NCBI GenBank assembly: GCA_035327305.1 | Contig: DAOLDL010000006.1 | Span: forward strand, 1 to 64,000 | Reading direction: 5' to 3' | Length of the DNA stretch: 64,000 bases | DNA from: CALMUP01 sp035327305 | GTDB lineage: Bacteria > Verrucomicrobiota > Kiritimatiellia > CAIVKH01 | In this document: in pieces, positions 42,736-51,032 of the stretch | Numbering within the stretch: the stretch's first letter is position 1 | How the letters are laid out: each line of letters begins with the position of its first letter | Program-made: the position numbers and the translations under genes | The notes under the pieces: model-generated | What the model was told of the DNA's origin: nothing | What the model saw: only the letters and a program-made list of their open reading frames with translations | Database searches by the model: none

Positions 42736-44472
42736 ATGATTCATCGAACAAAAATTGATCACCCGCCGGGAACTTCACTTCCGCGGCAGTCGCGCATCGC
42801 GCCAACCTTGCTTGATGTATTGACACTGTTAATGACCGCGCTGGTGGTTGGCGGTGTATTTTATGTATTTCACTTTCACGGTGTAACCGATGTCGGATAT
42901 GAATTCACACGACCCACGCGGTCGGTTTTCGATTGGTTGTACAACCGCTGGTACAACGATATTCGCGATACGTTATTTGCTCACAGCCATCTCGTCCCTT
43001 TGATCAGCTTACTGTTGGTATGGCTGGACCGGCGGGCTTTAGCTACACTTCCCCGCAGGATAAACTGGTTCGGACTGGTTCTCATTATTTTCGCGTTTGT
43101 CATTCATTGGGCGGGTGTGAAAACAGAACAAACCCGCATCTCCGTCGCCAGCCTGATCATGTTGACCTGGAGTATACCGCTGTTTATCTGCGGGTGGCCG
43201 ACCGCCCGGCGATTAATATTTCCCTGCGGATTTCTCATATTCAGCCTGCCCCTGAACTTTTTTGATGCGCTGGTTCACCCTATTCGAATCGCGTCCGTAT
43301 CGACAGCCACCGCATTGCTGAATGGTATCGGTATAGATGTTGTGCAGGCCGGTCCGGTTATTGTGGTGCGTCAAAGTGGATTCCGCATGGATCTCGCCGA
43401 CACACGAAGCAGTATATTTGCCGCGACTGCGGCGGGCGCCTGCTCGTTGTTATGTGCCTACCTCGCCAGAACCAGACTTTGGAAACGTCTGTTGATTCCC
43501 GCCATTTGTATTCCCCTCTTCATGACTTCAATAGTTCTGCGCGCCTTGATCATCATGGTGGTAGGCGCGACATCCCCGGCATTGGGCGCAAGAATAAACG
43601 AGCTACTGTCGGGGCCTCTGGTTGTGCTGTTGATCTTTGGCGGCTTGACCGGACTGGCCATCAGTTTTCATGAAAAGAAACCATATGCTCCCATTCGCGA
43701 TTTATCGAACGGCAAGAGCAAAACAATTCCGGCCATATGGCCACTGATCATAACGCTTTCCGTGATTGCCGCGGCATCCAAATGGATACCCGCCAACCTG
43801 GATGTGCATCATAGCGAGCAAACCGGAGTGAATTTGGACTGGCCGGACATGTTGGGCGCCTGGCGAGGCGAAGAAACACTATATTGCCACAACCCCGAAG
43901 ACATACGTGAAGTCATTACCACTGAACTGATTGCGGGTGACCCTTGCCCGAATTGCGGGGAACCGCTCTTTGAAATGAGTCCCGTGGAACGATTGTTACT
44001 TCCACCCGATACCCTGGTCAGAAAGAAGCAATATGAATCACCCTTGGGACGCCGGGTTTACCTGGCCATTGTCTTAAGCGGCAAGCATCGTTCCAGTATT
44101 CACCGCCCGGAAGTCTGTCTGGTTGGTCCGAACAGCCGTATTGCCGAGTCCTTTATTCATGAAGTTGAGCTGGCCAATGGCCGCAAGCTCCGCGTCAAAG
44201 TTCTGGAAATGATCATTCAGTTTAAAGGTCCCGACGGTGAAATGTATTCCGGAAGATCCTACTATACCTATTGGTTTGCCGGAATCGGCCGGGAAACGCC
44301 ATCACACCTGCAACGTATGTTCTGGATGGCGTCAGACCGCCTGTTCCGCAACGAAAGCTACCGATGGGCCTATATTTCCATCGCGGGCATTCGAACATCG
44401 CAAAGGGAGGCATATCTTCGTGAAATCGATGAATTCATTCGCCTGGCCTACCCGGCTTTGATCCGGCCATGA
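42736..44472 (+). CDS. Exosortase-EpsI fusion with degenerate exosortase active site
   Basis: A 578-residue two-part protein. Residues 1 to about 315 align with the exosortase at 18596-19564 throughout (KTEQTRISVASL; IFPCGFLIFSLPLNFFDALV then HPIRI), but the catalytic Cys is Arg224 (DLADTRSSIF, codon CGA at 43405-43407) where the partner has DVADACSGIR, and the catalytic His is Glu289 (INELLSG versus LYHDFSG). Arg269 is kept. Residues about 340-578 are an EpsI domain with C384, C404, C407 (CPNCG) and the intact SIHRPEVCL block. It therefore cannot be a normal sorting transpeptidase; it may be a pseudoenzyme scaffold or an EpsI membrane anchor. No stop or frameshift interrupts it, and it starts 85 bp after the glycosyltransferase. 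Confidence 0.88.
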   Translation: MIHRTKIDHPPGTSLPRQSRIAPTLLDVLTLLMTALVVGGVFYVFHFHGVTDVGYEFTRPTRSVFDWLYNRWYNDIRDTLFAHSHLVPLISLLLVWLDRRALATLPRRINWFGLVLIIFAFVIHWAGVKTEQTRISVASLIMLTWSIPLFICGWPTARRLIFPCGFLIFSLPLNFFDALVHPIRIASVSTATALLNGIGIDVVQAGPVIVVRQSGFRMDLADTRSSIFAATAAGACSLLCAYLARTRLWKRLLIPAICIPLFMTSIVLRALIIMVVGATSPALGARINELLSGPLVVLLIFGGLTGLAISFHEKKPYAPIRDLSNGKSKTIPAIWPLIITLSVIAAASKWIPANLDVHHSEQTGVNLDWPDMLGAWRGEETLYCHNPEDIREVITTELIAGDPCPNCGEPLFEMSPVERLLLPPDTLVRKKQYESPLGRRVYLAIVLSGKHRSSIHRPEVCLVGPNSRIAESFIHEVELANGRKLRVKVLEMIIQFKGPDGEMYSGRSYYTYWFAGIGRETPSHLQRMFWMASDRLFRNESYRWAYISIAGIRTSQREAYLREIDEFIRLAYPALIRP

Positions 44473-44522
44473 TGCCGCTTGAGTATTGAATATATTTTCT
44501 TTTTGTTACATTTTGGAGCGCA

Positions 44523-45992
44523 ATGACGGAAACAACCAGACATCAGGATTCGCAAATCGTTCGTGACCACGAGTTCAGCCAGTTAGCCAGGCAACAGTCC
44601 TCCATGGCTTATGCCTACCGATACACCATCAATGGCTTGATCATGGGGCTGGGTGAGGCCTTGGTCATTACGGTTTCACTCTTTCTCGGCGGATTTATCC
44701 GCTTCATATGGAAAGGCGACCCGATGATTGCATCGTGGATGCTGTACCTGGTCGTCGCTTGGATTTTCGGTTCGTTCACCATGAAAATGTTGCCCGGCTG
44801 GGGACTGGGACCGGTGGAGGAACTGCGCAGAACGGTATTGCTGATGCTGGGTGTCTTTGTCGGCACCACCGCCATGCTTTTCTGGGGAAAAGCCGCACAT
44901 GAAACCAGCCGTTTCACGCTGACCTTTGGTTTTGTCTTCAGTGTGATCGCCGTTCCTTTGATGCGACTGCAAGTTAAGCGTTTCTTGATTTCCATGGGCA
45001 TGTGGGGTGCGCCGACCATCGTATTCACCGACCGGCATGTCGGGCCTCAAGTAATCAATGCATTGGTTCAGGAACCTGGTCTTGGTTATATTCCCATTGG
45101 CGTCATCATGAATGACCCCGGTTATCCATCCGGCGCCCAGATTGCCGGGCTTACGGTAATAGACTCCGCAGTAAGTGAAACCATTGCGCACGCCGCCATC
45201 ATTGCACTGCCCAATTTATCAAGCCACGAAACCGCGGATCTGGTGGAAGCCTGTCTTTCCAAGTATCGCCGTGTCGTGATTATTCCCGACATTGCGGATA
45301 TGCCGTCACTCTGGGTCAAACCGCGCGACATGGTCGGCATGCTCGGGCTTGAAATTCCCAGCAATCTCATTGACCCAATTGCCAGATTCATCAAACGAAC
45401 CTTTGACCTTGCCTTTGTGCTTCTGACGTTGCCGTTATGGCTTCCGATTGGGTTTATATTGACGGTTCTAATCTGGGTTGAAGATCGGGCCAACCCCATG
45501 TTTCTACAGGAGAGAATTGGCATCAAAGGGCGGGCGTTCAAGACCTGGAAATTCCGCACCATGCACCCCGACGCCGAGATACTGCTTCAGACCAAATTGA
45601 AGGAAAACCCCGAGATGCGCGCGGAATGGGAAGCCAATTTTAAATTGAAGTCGGATCCGAGAATCACGCGAATTGGACGTTTTTTGCGGCGCACCTCGCT
45701 GGATGAATTACCTCAATTCATTAATATTCTGCGGGGGGAAATGTCCTTGGTCGGTCCCCGCCCCCTCCCAGCATACCATCATGAAGAATTGCCGGCCCGT
45801 GCCCGCGAACTGCGCGAACGCGCAAGACCGGGCATGACGGGTTTGTGGCAGGTATCGGGTCGAAGCGAGGCCGGACACGCAGGGATGCCCAAATGGGACA
45901 CATATTATGTTCGTAACTGGTCGGCTTGGCTTGATATTGTTATCTTTATTCGCACCATACGCGCGGTAATCTCCGCCAAAGGCGCATATTAA
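44523..45992 (+). CDS. Initiating polyprenyl-phosphate sugar phosphotransferase (WbaP/WcaJ type)
   Basis: A 489-residue membrane enzyme that starts the repeat unit by moving a sugar-phosphate to undecaprenyl phosphate. Four N-terminal transmembrane helices (residues 38-155), a CoA-binding-like middle domain, then a C-terminal bacterial sugar transferase domain (PF02397): QERIGIKGRAFKTWKFRTMH, RRTSLDELPQFINILRGEMS followed by LVGPRP, and RPGMTGLWQVSGRSE. All hallmark residues (KFRTM, DELPQ, GPRP, PGxTG) are present. The five-helix WbaP layout with LVGPRPLP fits galactose or glucose phosphotransferases, but donor is undetermined. A GGAG site precedes the ATG. Confidence 0.94.
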   Translation: MTETTRHQDSQIVRDHEFSQLARQQSSMAYAYRYTINGLIMGLGEALVITVSLFLGGFIRFIWKGDPMIASWMLYLVVAWIFGSFTMKMLPGWGLGPVEELRRTVLLMLGVFVGTTAMLFWGKAAHETSRFTLTFGFVFSVIAVPLMRLQVKRFLISMGMWGAPTIVFTDRHVGPQVINALVQEPGLGYIPIGVIMNDPGYPSGAQIAGLTVIDSAVSETIAHAAIIALPNLSSHETADLVEACLSKYRRVVIIPDIADMPSLWVKPRDMVGMLGLEIPSNLIDPIARFIKRTFDLAFVLLTLPLWLPIGFILTVLIWVEDRANPMFLQERIGIKGRAFKTWKFRTMHPDAEILLQTKLKENPEMRAEWEANFKLKSDPRITRIGRFLRRTSLDELPQFINILRGEMSLVGPRPLPAYHHEELPARARELRERARPGMTGLWQVSGRSEAGHAGMPKWDTYYVRNWSAWLDIVIFIRTIRAVISAKGAY

Positions 45993-46005
45993 CGAAAGGT
46001 CCGGT

Positions 46006-48435
46006 ATGAAAACTTTTTTGTTGAGGACCGCGGTTGCGGTTCTTTTTTTTACAATCGGAGAGGCTCTGGCACTCGGACCCCATGAGTGTGTTATACTTGT
46101 CAATCGCCGGTCCATGGAATCCGTGGAGTTGGCGAATTTTTATGCAGAACTGCGAAATATTCCCGCGGGAAACATCATCCATCTTGATTTGCCGCCGAAA
46201 GCGTTGGAAGCACGTCCCGTTTTCACACCATCGGAATTTAATGAATATATTCTGGAGCCTGCCCGGAAAGTATTGCGGGATCGCAACATCATTGGTCATG
46301 TGTTGGTTTGGATATATTCTTCCGGATTTCCGACAACAATAAGCACTGAACCTCCCATATCCTTGACCGGCATGACGTTTACGCGAGGTGTAACGCCCAC
46401 GTTTGATGAGATCGAAAAAGGAACATGGGCTTCCCCCATGTTCAGGGGACCCCATCGTGCGGATGGACCCTCCGCGCCTTCGGTAACGTTCGAGGAATTC
46501 ACCTTGCACCTGGGCACGGAAATGCCCACCCCCAGCATGATGCTGGGATGGACCGGGTCACGTGGCATGACTGTGGAGCAAATCAGGCAACAGTTGCGGG
46601 CATCGGCATCCAGCGACGGCGCCCACCCTCCCGCTTCGGTTTTTTTTGAATTGAATAACGATCCGCGCAGTCGCGCCCGGCAATGGCAGTTCGAACCAAT
46701 CGCAAAAGAACTTGCGGGAATGGGCATCACGGCGATTATCGCCACCAATCCCCCGGTGAATCGACCCGACCTCATGGGCATTTTAGCCGGCCGGTCACAT
46801 GTTGACCCCTCTCAATTCGCCGCCGTGCTTCGCCCCGGAGCCTATGCCGATCATCTAACCAGCCTGGCCGCATATTTTCATGAGCCTGACCAGACCAAAT
46901 TAACAGCCTGGTTAAAACATCAGGCGGCAGGGTCTTCCGGTACAATCCATGAACCTTATGCCAATTGGGCCAAATTTCCTTCGGCAAGGCTTTTCGCTCA
47001 TTATGCCGGCGGTTGCTCATTGATCGAGAGCCTCTATCAATCCATCCGCAGTCCACTGCAAATCCTGCCAGTGGGCGACCCGTTATGCAGTCCGTGGATG
47101 AAACCACCTGGATTAACGTTGCTAAATATGGCCGATGACGAAAAAGCGCCACTGAAAGGCAAAGCTGAATTCGTGGCAAGCTCATGGAGCGGATTTGGAC
47201 AGGTCCCCCCGACCACCATATTTTTCCTGGATGGCCGCCCGGTAAACCAACCGGGTGCACAGCAACAATTTTCCATTGATACCGAGCGGCTCAATGATGG
47301 CTACCATGATTTACGCGCGGTGGCATATGCCAACGAATCCATTCGGCATCAAGGCTTTGACACCAAGGGCTTCATCAGCCGAAACCGCAATCGCGGCGTT
47401 TCAATCGGCGGCTACACCAATCGCCAGGAGGTTGATTACTACCGTCCGGTCCGCTTTCAGATTCAAGCGGAAGGATCCCCTCGCGAAGCGGCCATTATCG
47501 CCCAGGAGCGGGTCCTTGCACGGGAGGCTTACTCCTCCAACATGTCGATATCCGTTAACCTGGTCCACGTGGGGCCAGGACCCGTGCGTTTCCAAGCTGT
47601 AGTTGTTTATCCCGACAATGAAGCGGTCAGAAGTGTTCCACTGCTACTTGATATACGGAGCCTGAATCAAGCCCCGGAAATTCATGCGTTTCATGCCTCG
47701 ACCAATGAAACAGGTGATGTCACTTTCACCATGGCGGTATCCGACCCCGATGACACCAACCTGGAGGCGCTGTGGTATAACGACATCCTCAAAGGCAACA
47801 ATAACGATCTTTTAATTGCTCCCATGGATCTCCTGGCGGAGCACAAAGTCAGCGACATCTCGGTTTTAATTGCGGCTACGTCCGGTGTGATTTGTACGAC
47901 CTATCAGCCGGATCAACCGAACCTGATACGTGAAATCCGGATGAGCATGACACCACTTTTCACTCCGACGCCTCACCTTATGCAGGCGGGTATTGTTTTC
48001 AACTATCAGGACGCCAACAATTACATGTTCTGGGGAGCCAGCGGATATTTCAGCGCATGGACACTGATTCGAGTACGGGATGGGAAAAATGAAATGGTAT
48101 TGACCAGAGGCGCGCCCATCGAAATGAATCGTCGGCATGATGTGATGATACTGGCGCTTGATTCCAAAAAAATGGCGCTATTCGCCAACGAAAATCTGAT
48201 GGCCATCGCCGATGTCAGCTTCGGCGCCGGGCGTGTCGGCGGCCTTGCTTCAACTCCGGTGCAATTTGATAATATCCTGGTGGCTCCGCCATCCGCCATG
48301 CGACCTTATTTCTCGGAGAGTCAAAAGGGACTGCTAGTGGATTCAGACCATCTGAATAGTATCGCCTCCATATATGGTGGCGTTAGAGATGTTCAACTCA
48401 CCACGGTGCGCCGGTTATCCGTCACCGCCGATTAA
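46006..48435 (+). CDS. TIGR03790-family secreted protein with C-terminal LamG-like domain
   Basis: An 809-residue exported protein. A signal peptide (MKTFLLRTAVAVLFFTIGEA then LALGP) is followed by CVILVNRRSMESVELANFYA then ELRNIPAGNIIHLDLP, the opening of the TIGR03790 family known from Verrucomicrobiota and Planctomycetota. After residue about 385 come beta-rich stretches, and residues 650-775 (GIVFNYQDANNYMFWGASGY; FDNILVAPP) resemble a laminin-G/glucanase-like jelly roll that might bind sugars. The family's function is not known. It begins 13 bp after the sugar-transferase stop, so it is probably cotranscribed with the polysaccharide cluster. No sorting signal is seen at its C terminus. 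Confidence 0.82.
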   Translation: MKTFLLRTAVAVLFFTIGEALALGPHECVILVNRRSMESVELANFYAELRNIPAGNIIHLDLPPKALEARPVFTPSEFNEYILEPARKVLRDRNIIGHVLVWIYSSGFPTTISTEPPISLTGMTFTRGVTPTFDEIEKGTWASPMFRGPHRADGPSAPSVTFEEFTLHLGTEMPTPSMMLGWTGSRGMTVEQIRQQLRASASSDGAHPPASVFFELNNDPRSRARQWQFEPIAKELAGMGITAIIATNPPVNRPDLMGILAGRSHVDPSQFAAVLRPGAYADHLTSLAAYFHEPDQTKLTAWLKHQAAGSSGTIHEPYANWAKFPSARLFAHYAGGCSLIESLYQSIRSPLQILPVGDPLCSPWMKPPGLTLLNMADDEKAPLKGKAEFVASSWSGFGQVPPTTIFFLDGRPVNQPGAQQQFSIDTERLNDGYHDLRAVAYANESIRHQGFDTKGFISRNRNRGVSIGGYTNRQEVDYYRPVRFQIQAEGSPREAAIIAQERVLAREAYSSNMSISVNLVHVGPGPVRFQAVVVYPDNEAVRSVPLLLDIRSLNQAPEIHAFHASTNETGDVTFTMAVSDPDDTNLEALWYNDILKGNNNDLLIAPMDLLAEHKVSDISVLIAATSGVICTTYQPDQPNLIREIRMSMTPLFTPTPHLMQAGIVFNYQDANNYMFWGASGYFSAWTLIRVRDGKNEMVLTRGAPIEMNRRHDVMILALDSKKMALFANENLMAIADVSFGAGRVGGLASTPVQFDNILVAPPSAMRPYFSESQKGLLVDSDHLNSIASIYGGVRDVQLTTVRRLSVTAD

Positions 48436-48485
48436 TCCCGCATGATGTAACAGGAACAGCGGACCATGCCCGTTCGGATTCCGAT

Positions 48486-49145
48486 TTAATAGTATGGATT
48501 TACGGCCGGATCGAAGGTCGCGAAGTTGTTTGTCGTCACCATTTCCGCGTGACCGTCGAGAAAGCCCATTGAACTGGCCGGGAAGCTATTGTGCCAACGG
48601 TGTTCAGGACCCATGGCAGATCGTGTCACTCGCAACGGTGGTTCAAAAATGACGGCTTTTTTGGATGGGTAATTAAAATCTGCATGCATCAGCGTTTTGC
48701 CGCCTACGGACATGATGCGAGCCGGCGAATTTTCATCATTTACGGCCCCGGTGGATGGAGGAGTCGCCGGGTAAATATAACTGTTGCCTTCCGTCCGATA
48801 ACGGTTCATACGATCGCTGGGACATTCAAATATCTTGATATCCCGGATATAGGCAAACAAGGGGCGATTGGGATCCGCCGTGCTTGTTCCGGGATTAGCG
48901 CCGCCAACCCGCAGGTACGAATTGTTTTCATTGGGCAAACGGAGCCGGTTCGAGGGGTCTTGGGCATACTGAAGAAGACCTGCGGCAATCTGCCTTACAT
49001 TATTCAGGCACTGCGCCTGACGGGCACGATCACGGGCCTTGGAAACAGCAGGTAAAAGCAACCCGCTTAAAATTGCTATGATGGCTATGACCACCAGAAG
49101 TTCAATCAGGGTAAATCCGCGACGCAACCAGATGTTATGGCTCAT
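48486..49145 (-). CDS. Pseudopilin / prepilin-type protein (GFTLIEL type)
   Basis: A 219-residue protein with a type IV prepilin start: short basic leader, then GFTLIELLVVIAIIAILSGL and LLPAVSKARDRARQAQCLNN, cleaved by prepilin peptidase before Phe. The C-terminal part ends FPASSMGFLDGHAEMVTTNN, a histidine/DG ending often seen in the expanded pseudopilin families of PVC bacteria. Its likely place is the periplasm or outer face as part of a type II secretion-like system or surface pseudopilus. No other secretion genes are in the window. It is divergent from the lipoprotein gene at 49246. Confidence 0.9.
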   Translation of the reverse strand: MSHNIWLRRGFTLIELLVVIAIIAILSGLLLPAVSKARDRARQAQCLNNVRQIAAGLLQYAQDPSNRLRLPNENNSYLRVGGANPGTSTADPNRPLFAYIRDIKIFECPSDRMNRYRTEGNSYIYPATPPSTGAVNDENSPARIMSVGGKTLMHADFNYPSKKAVIFEPPLRVTRSAMGPEHRWHNSFPASSMGFLDGHAEMVTTNNFATFDPAVNPYY

Positions 49146-49245
49146 AATTCAAATCCTTTGGCTACATAATACACCGCGATCGAAAATGGTGAAAGAGCAA
49201 ACATTCCTGCTTTTATCATGCCGATGATCATGGCAGGATTTTCAG

Positions 49246-49578
49246 GTGCGCTGGATATTGATAATCGTTTCTTTTGCCCTTATTACCGGCGGTTGCGCCA
49301 CCCGATCCGGTGTAAATAAGGCTCCCCCGGCCTTGGAACCTCGCATAGCGGCATCGTATGGCCGCGTAGTGCGAATTAATCCACAAGACCGGTATGTAAT
49401 ACTTGAATGCAATGTATTGCCGGATTCCGGGCGGGAAATCATGTTATACCGCGATCAAAGAGCCGTGGGCCGGGTAAAAATTGCTGATTACCGCTCGGGC
49501 AATTGGGTGGCCGCCGACATCATCAATGGAACGATTATGTCCGGTGATTGGTTTATGCTGGAAAAACTTGGGGATTAA
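49246..49578 (+). CDS. Small putative lipoprotein
   Basis: A 110-residue protein with a lipoprotein signal (ILIIVSFALITGGCATRSGV; lipobox TGGC with the cysteine at residue 17). The mature part is short and beta-rich (GRVVRINPQDRYVILECNVL; VAADIINGTIMSGDWFMLEK), resembling small SH3- or OB-like barrel domains found in PVC lipoproteins; this likeness is tentative. It starts at GTG with GGCAGGA upstream. It precedes tatA by 19 bp and may share its transcript. Function unknown. Confidence 0.7.
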   Translation: MRWILIIVSFALITGGCATRSGVNKAPPALEPRIAASYGRVVRINPQDRYVILECNVLPDSGREIMLYRDQRAVGRVKIADYRSGNWVAADIINGTIMSGDWFMLEKLGD

Positions 49579-49597
49579 TGGCAGGTTATCAGATCAA

Positions 49598-49789
49598 ATG
49601 ATTAGAAATTTAAGTATAACAGAAATTGTTCTTATTCTACTGGCCTTGATTTTATTGTTTGGCGCCAGGCGTATACCCGAGCTGGCGCGATCTCTCGGCA
49701 AAAGCTTGAGTGAATTCAAAAAAGGACGCAAAGAGGGCGAGTCGGATGATATTAATCCCGACAAACCTGATGGTTCGCCCTCAACCTGA
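49598..49789 (+). CDS. tatA: Sec-independent translocase protein TatA
   Basis: A 63-residue TatA/E-type subunit of the twin-arginine export system, which forms the size-variable pore for folded proteins. Features: short N terminus, hydrophobic helix TEIVLILLALILLFGARRIP, the FGARRIPELARSLGKSL hinge/amphipathic helix with the conserved FG, and an acidic tail. The ATG at 49598 follows GGCAGG by about 12 bases. tatB and tatC are not in the window, so they are encoded elsewhere. It converges with the TPR gene 10 bp downstream. Confidence 0.93.
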   Translation: MIRNLSITEIVLILLALILLFGARRIPELARSLGKSLSEFKKGRKEGESDDINPDKPDGSPST

Positions 49790-49799
49790 TTCGCTCCGT

Positions 49800-50981
49800 C
49801 TATTCCGTGCGCGGCATGATTAATTCATTGAAATGCCGCTGAAACAAAGCGACTCCCCGAACCGAGTCGAATTCCGCCCCATGACTCCACGAGAAAACAA
49901 ACGGCAGTCCAAAACGATCCGACGCCCTTACCAGCACCCCTGCGGCCAATTCAGGCTCATTTTTTGCGATAAAGGCAAGCGCCAGATAATAATAAGCCTG
50001 CGAATTGCCCGGTTCATTACGAATTACATTTTCAAAGGTCCGAATAGCCTGATTCAATTTACCGCTCTTTAAATAGGCCGCGCCCAAATTGTTTTCCGCA
50101 ACATGATTGTTGCTGTTCAGCGCCACCAGCCGTTGCCAATGCTGAATGGCATTGTCATGCTCTTCCAACTGCGTATATGCATCGGCGGCAATTTGATGGG
50201 CATCCTCCGAGTATGGCTCTGACTCAAGAATCCAACGCGCCATCGCCAAAGCCTCATCCAATTGTCGCAAATTAACGAAGACCTTGGCCAGCATCATCCG
50301 TGCTGACGCTGAATCCGGATCGGCCATGATCGCACGAATCAAAACATCCCGCGCGTCCGCCCACCGTTTTTCCTCCATTAGCACACGGCCCAATTCAATT
50401 AGAATCAAACCCTGGTATGGCGCGAGCTTGACCGCTTCCTGTAGTTTATCTTCAGCCATTCCAGCCTTTCGCTCACGCGCGAGACGACGTCCGTCATCCA
50501 ACAATTGCCGGGATTTTTTCAGATCCGCAATCACATCGGCAATCCGCACCGTAGACGCTGGAACATCGTTCGGTAGTTCCAATCCGGATTCCACCGGCAA
50601 GACTGATTCGGAAACACCGCCATCACTTTGAATTGCTGTAGCCAACACCGGAATTGATGGCGGCGGAGTGACTTCGTGCGAAGCAGAACGCTGTCGGGTG
50701 ATCTGGAATCCCAACGCTCCCAGGTACAAAATCGCTACGCCAAAAACTGAAATCCAAAGATATTTTCCACTGCTTTCTTCTTTACGGCGATTGCGACGGG
50801 AGCGGGAATTGCTGTATGCCGGAACGTGAGATTGCTTCTTAATTTCATCTTCCAGCGACTGTACGGTTATACGCACATCATCAGAATCATCGGGGCGCAG
50901 ACCGGGAATGGTGGACTTGGTAACGCCGGGTTTTGAACCCGGAGTCTCCGGGCCGCCCGATATGTTGTTTGATTCAAACAT
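49800..50981 (-). CDS. Membrane-anchored TPR-repeat protein
   Basis: A 393-residue protein. An N-terminal cytoplasmic segment with a basic stretch (SRSRRNRRKEESSGK) precedes one transmembrane helix (about residues 72-90), then a linker and at least five tetratricopeptide repeats from about residue 160 to 340; examples are KLAPYQGLILIELGRVLMEE, MADPDSASARMMLAKVFVNL and VALNSNNHVAENNLGAAYLK then SGKLNQ. It is the last gene of the export operon and probably scaffolds polysaccharide assembly or secretion proteins in the periplasm, as TPR proteins such as PelE or AlgK do; this role is inferred. The internal ATG at 50981 is chosen over one 12 codons upstream that is less likely. Confidence 0.8.
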   Translation of the reverse strand: MFESNNISGGPETPGSKPGVTKSTIPGLRPDDSDDVRITVQSLEDEIKKQSHVPAYSNSRSRRNRRKEESSGKYLWISVFGVAILYLGALGFQITRQRSASHEVTPPPSIPVLATAIQSDGGVSESVLPVESGLELPNDVPASTVRIADVIADLKKSRQLLDDGRRLARERKAGMAEDKLQEAVKLAPYQGLILIELGRVLMEEKRWADARDVLIRAIMADPDSASARMMLAKVFVNLRQLDEALAMARWILESEPYSEDAHQIAADAYTQLEEHDNAIQHWQRLVALNSNNHVAENNLGAAYLKSGKLNQAIRTFENVIRNEPGNSQAYYYLALAFIAKNEPELAAGVLVRASDRFGLPFVFSWSHGAEFDSVRGVALFQRHFNELIMPRTE

Positions 50982-51032
50982 TATGTAACTAATTAAGGAT
51001 TCACATACAGAGGTCAAGCAAAGCCCGAGGGC

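Noticed and set aside
42650..42736. Possible terminator between WecG-type gene and the exosortase fusion (TCCAG...CTGGA with flanking AAAGG...CCTTT)
   Set aside because: Only a 5-bp inner stem with an asymmetric bulge; too weak to call a terminator.
44484..44490. TATTGAA half-site upstream of the sugar transferase as a second operator of the GbsR-like protein
   Set aside because: A single 7-bp AT-rich half-site without its partner arm is expected by chance.
49216..49235. TGCC-GATGATCAT-GGCA near-palindrome before the lipoprotein gene
   Set aside because: Arms are offset by one base and short; not a convincing operator.
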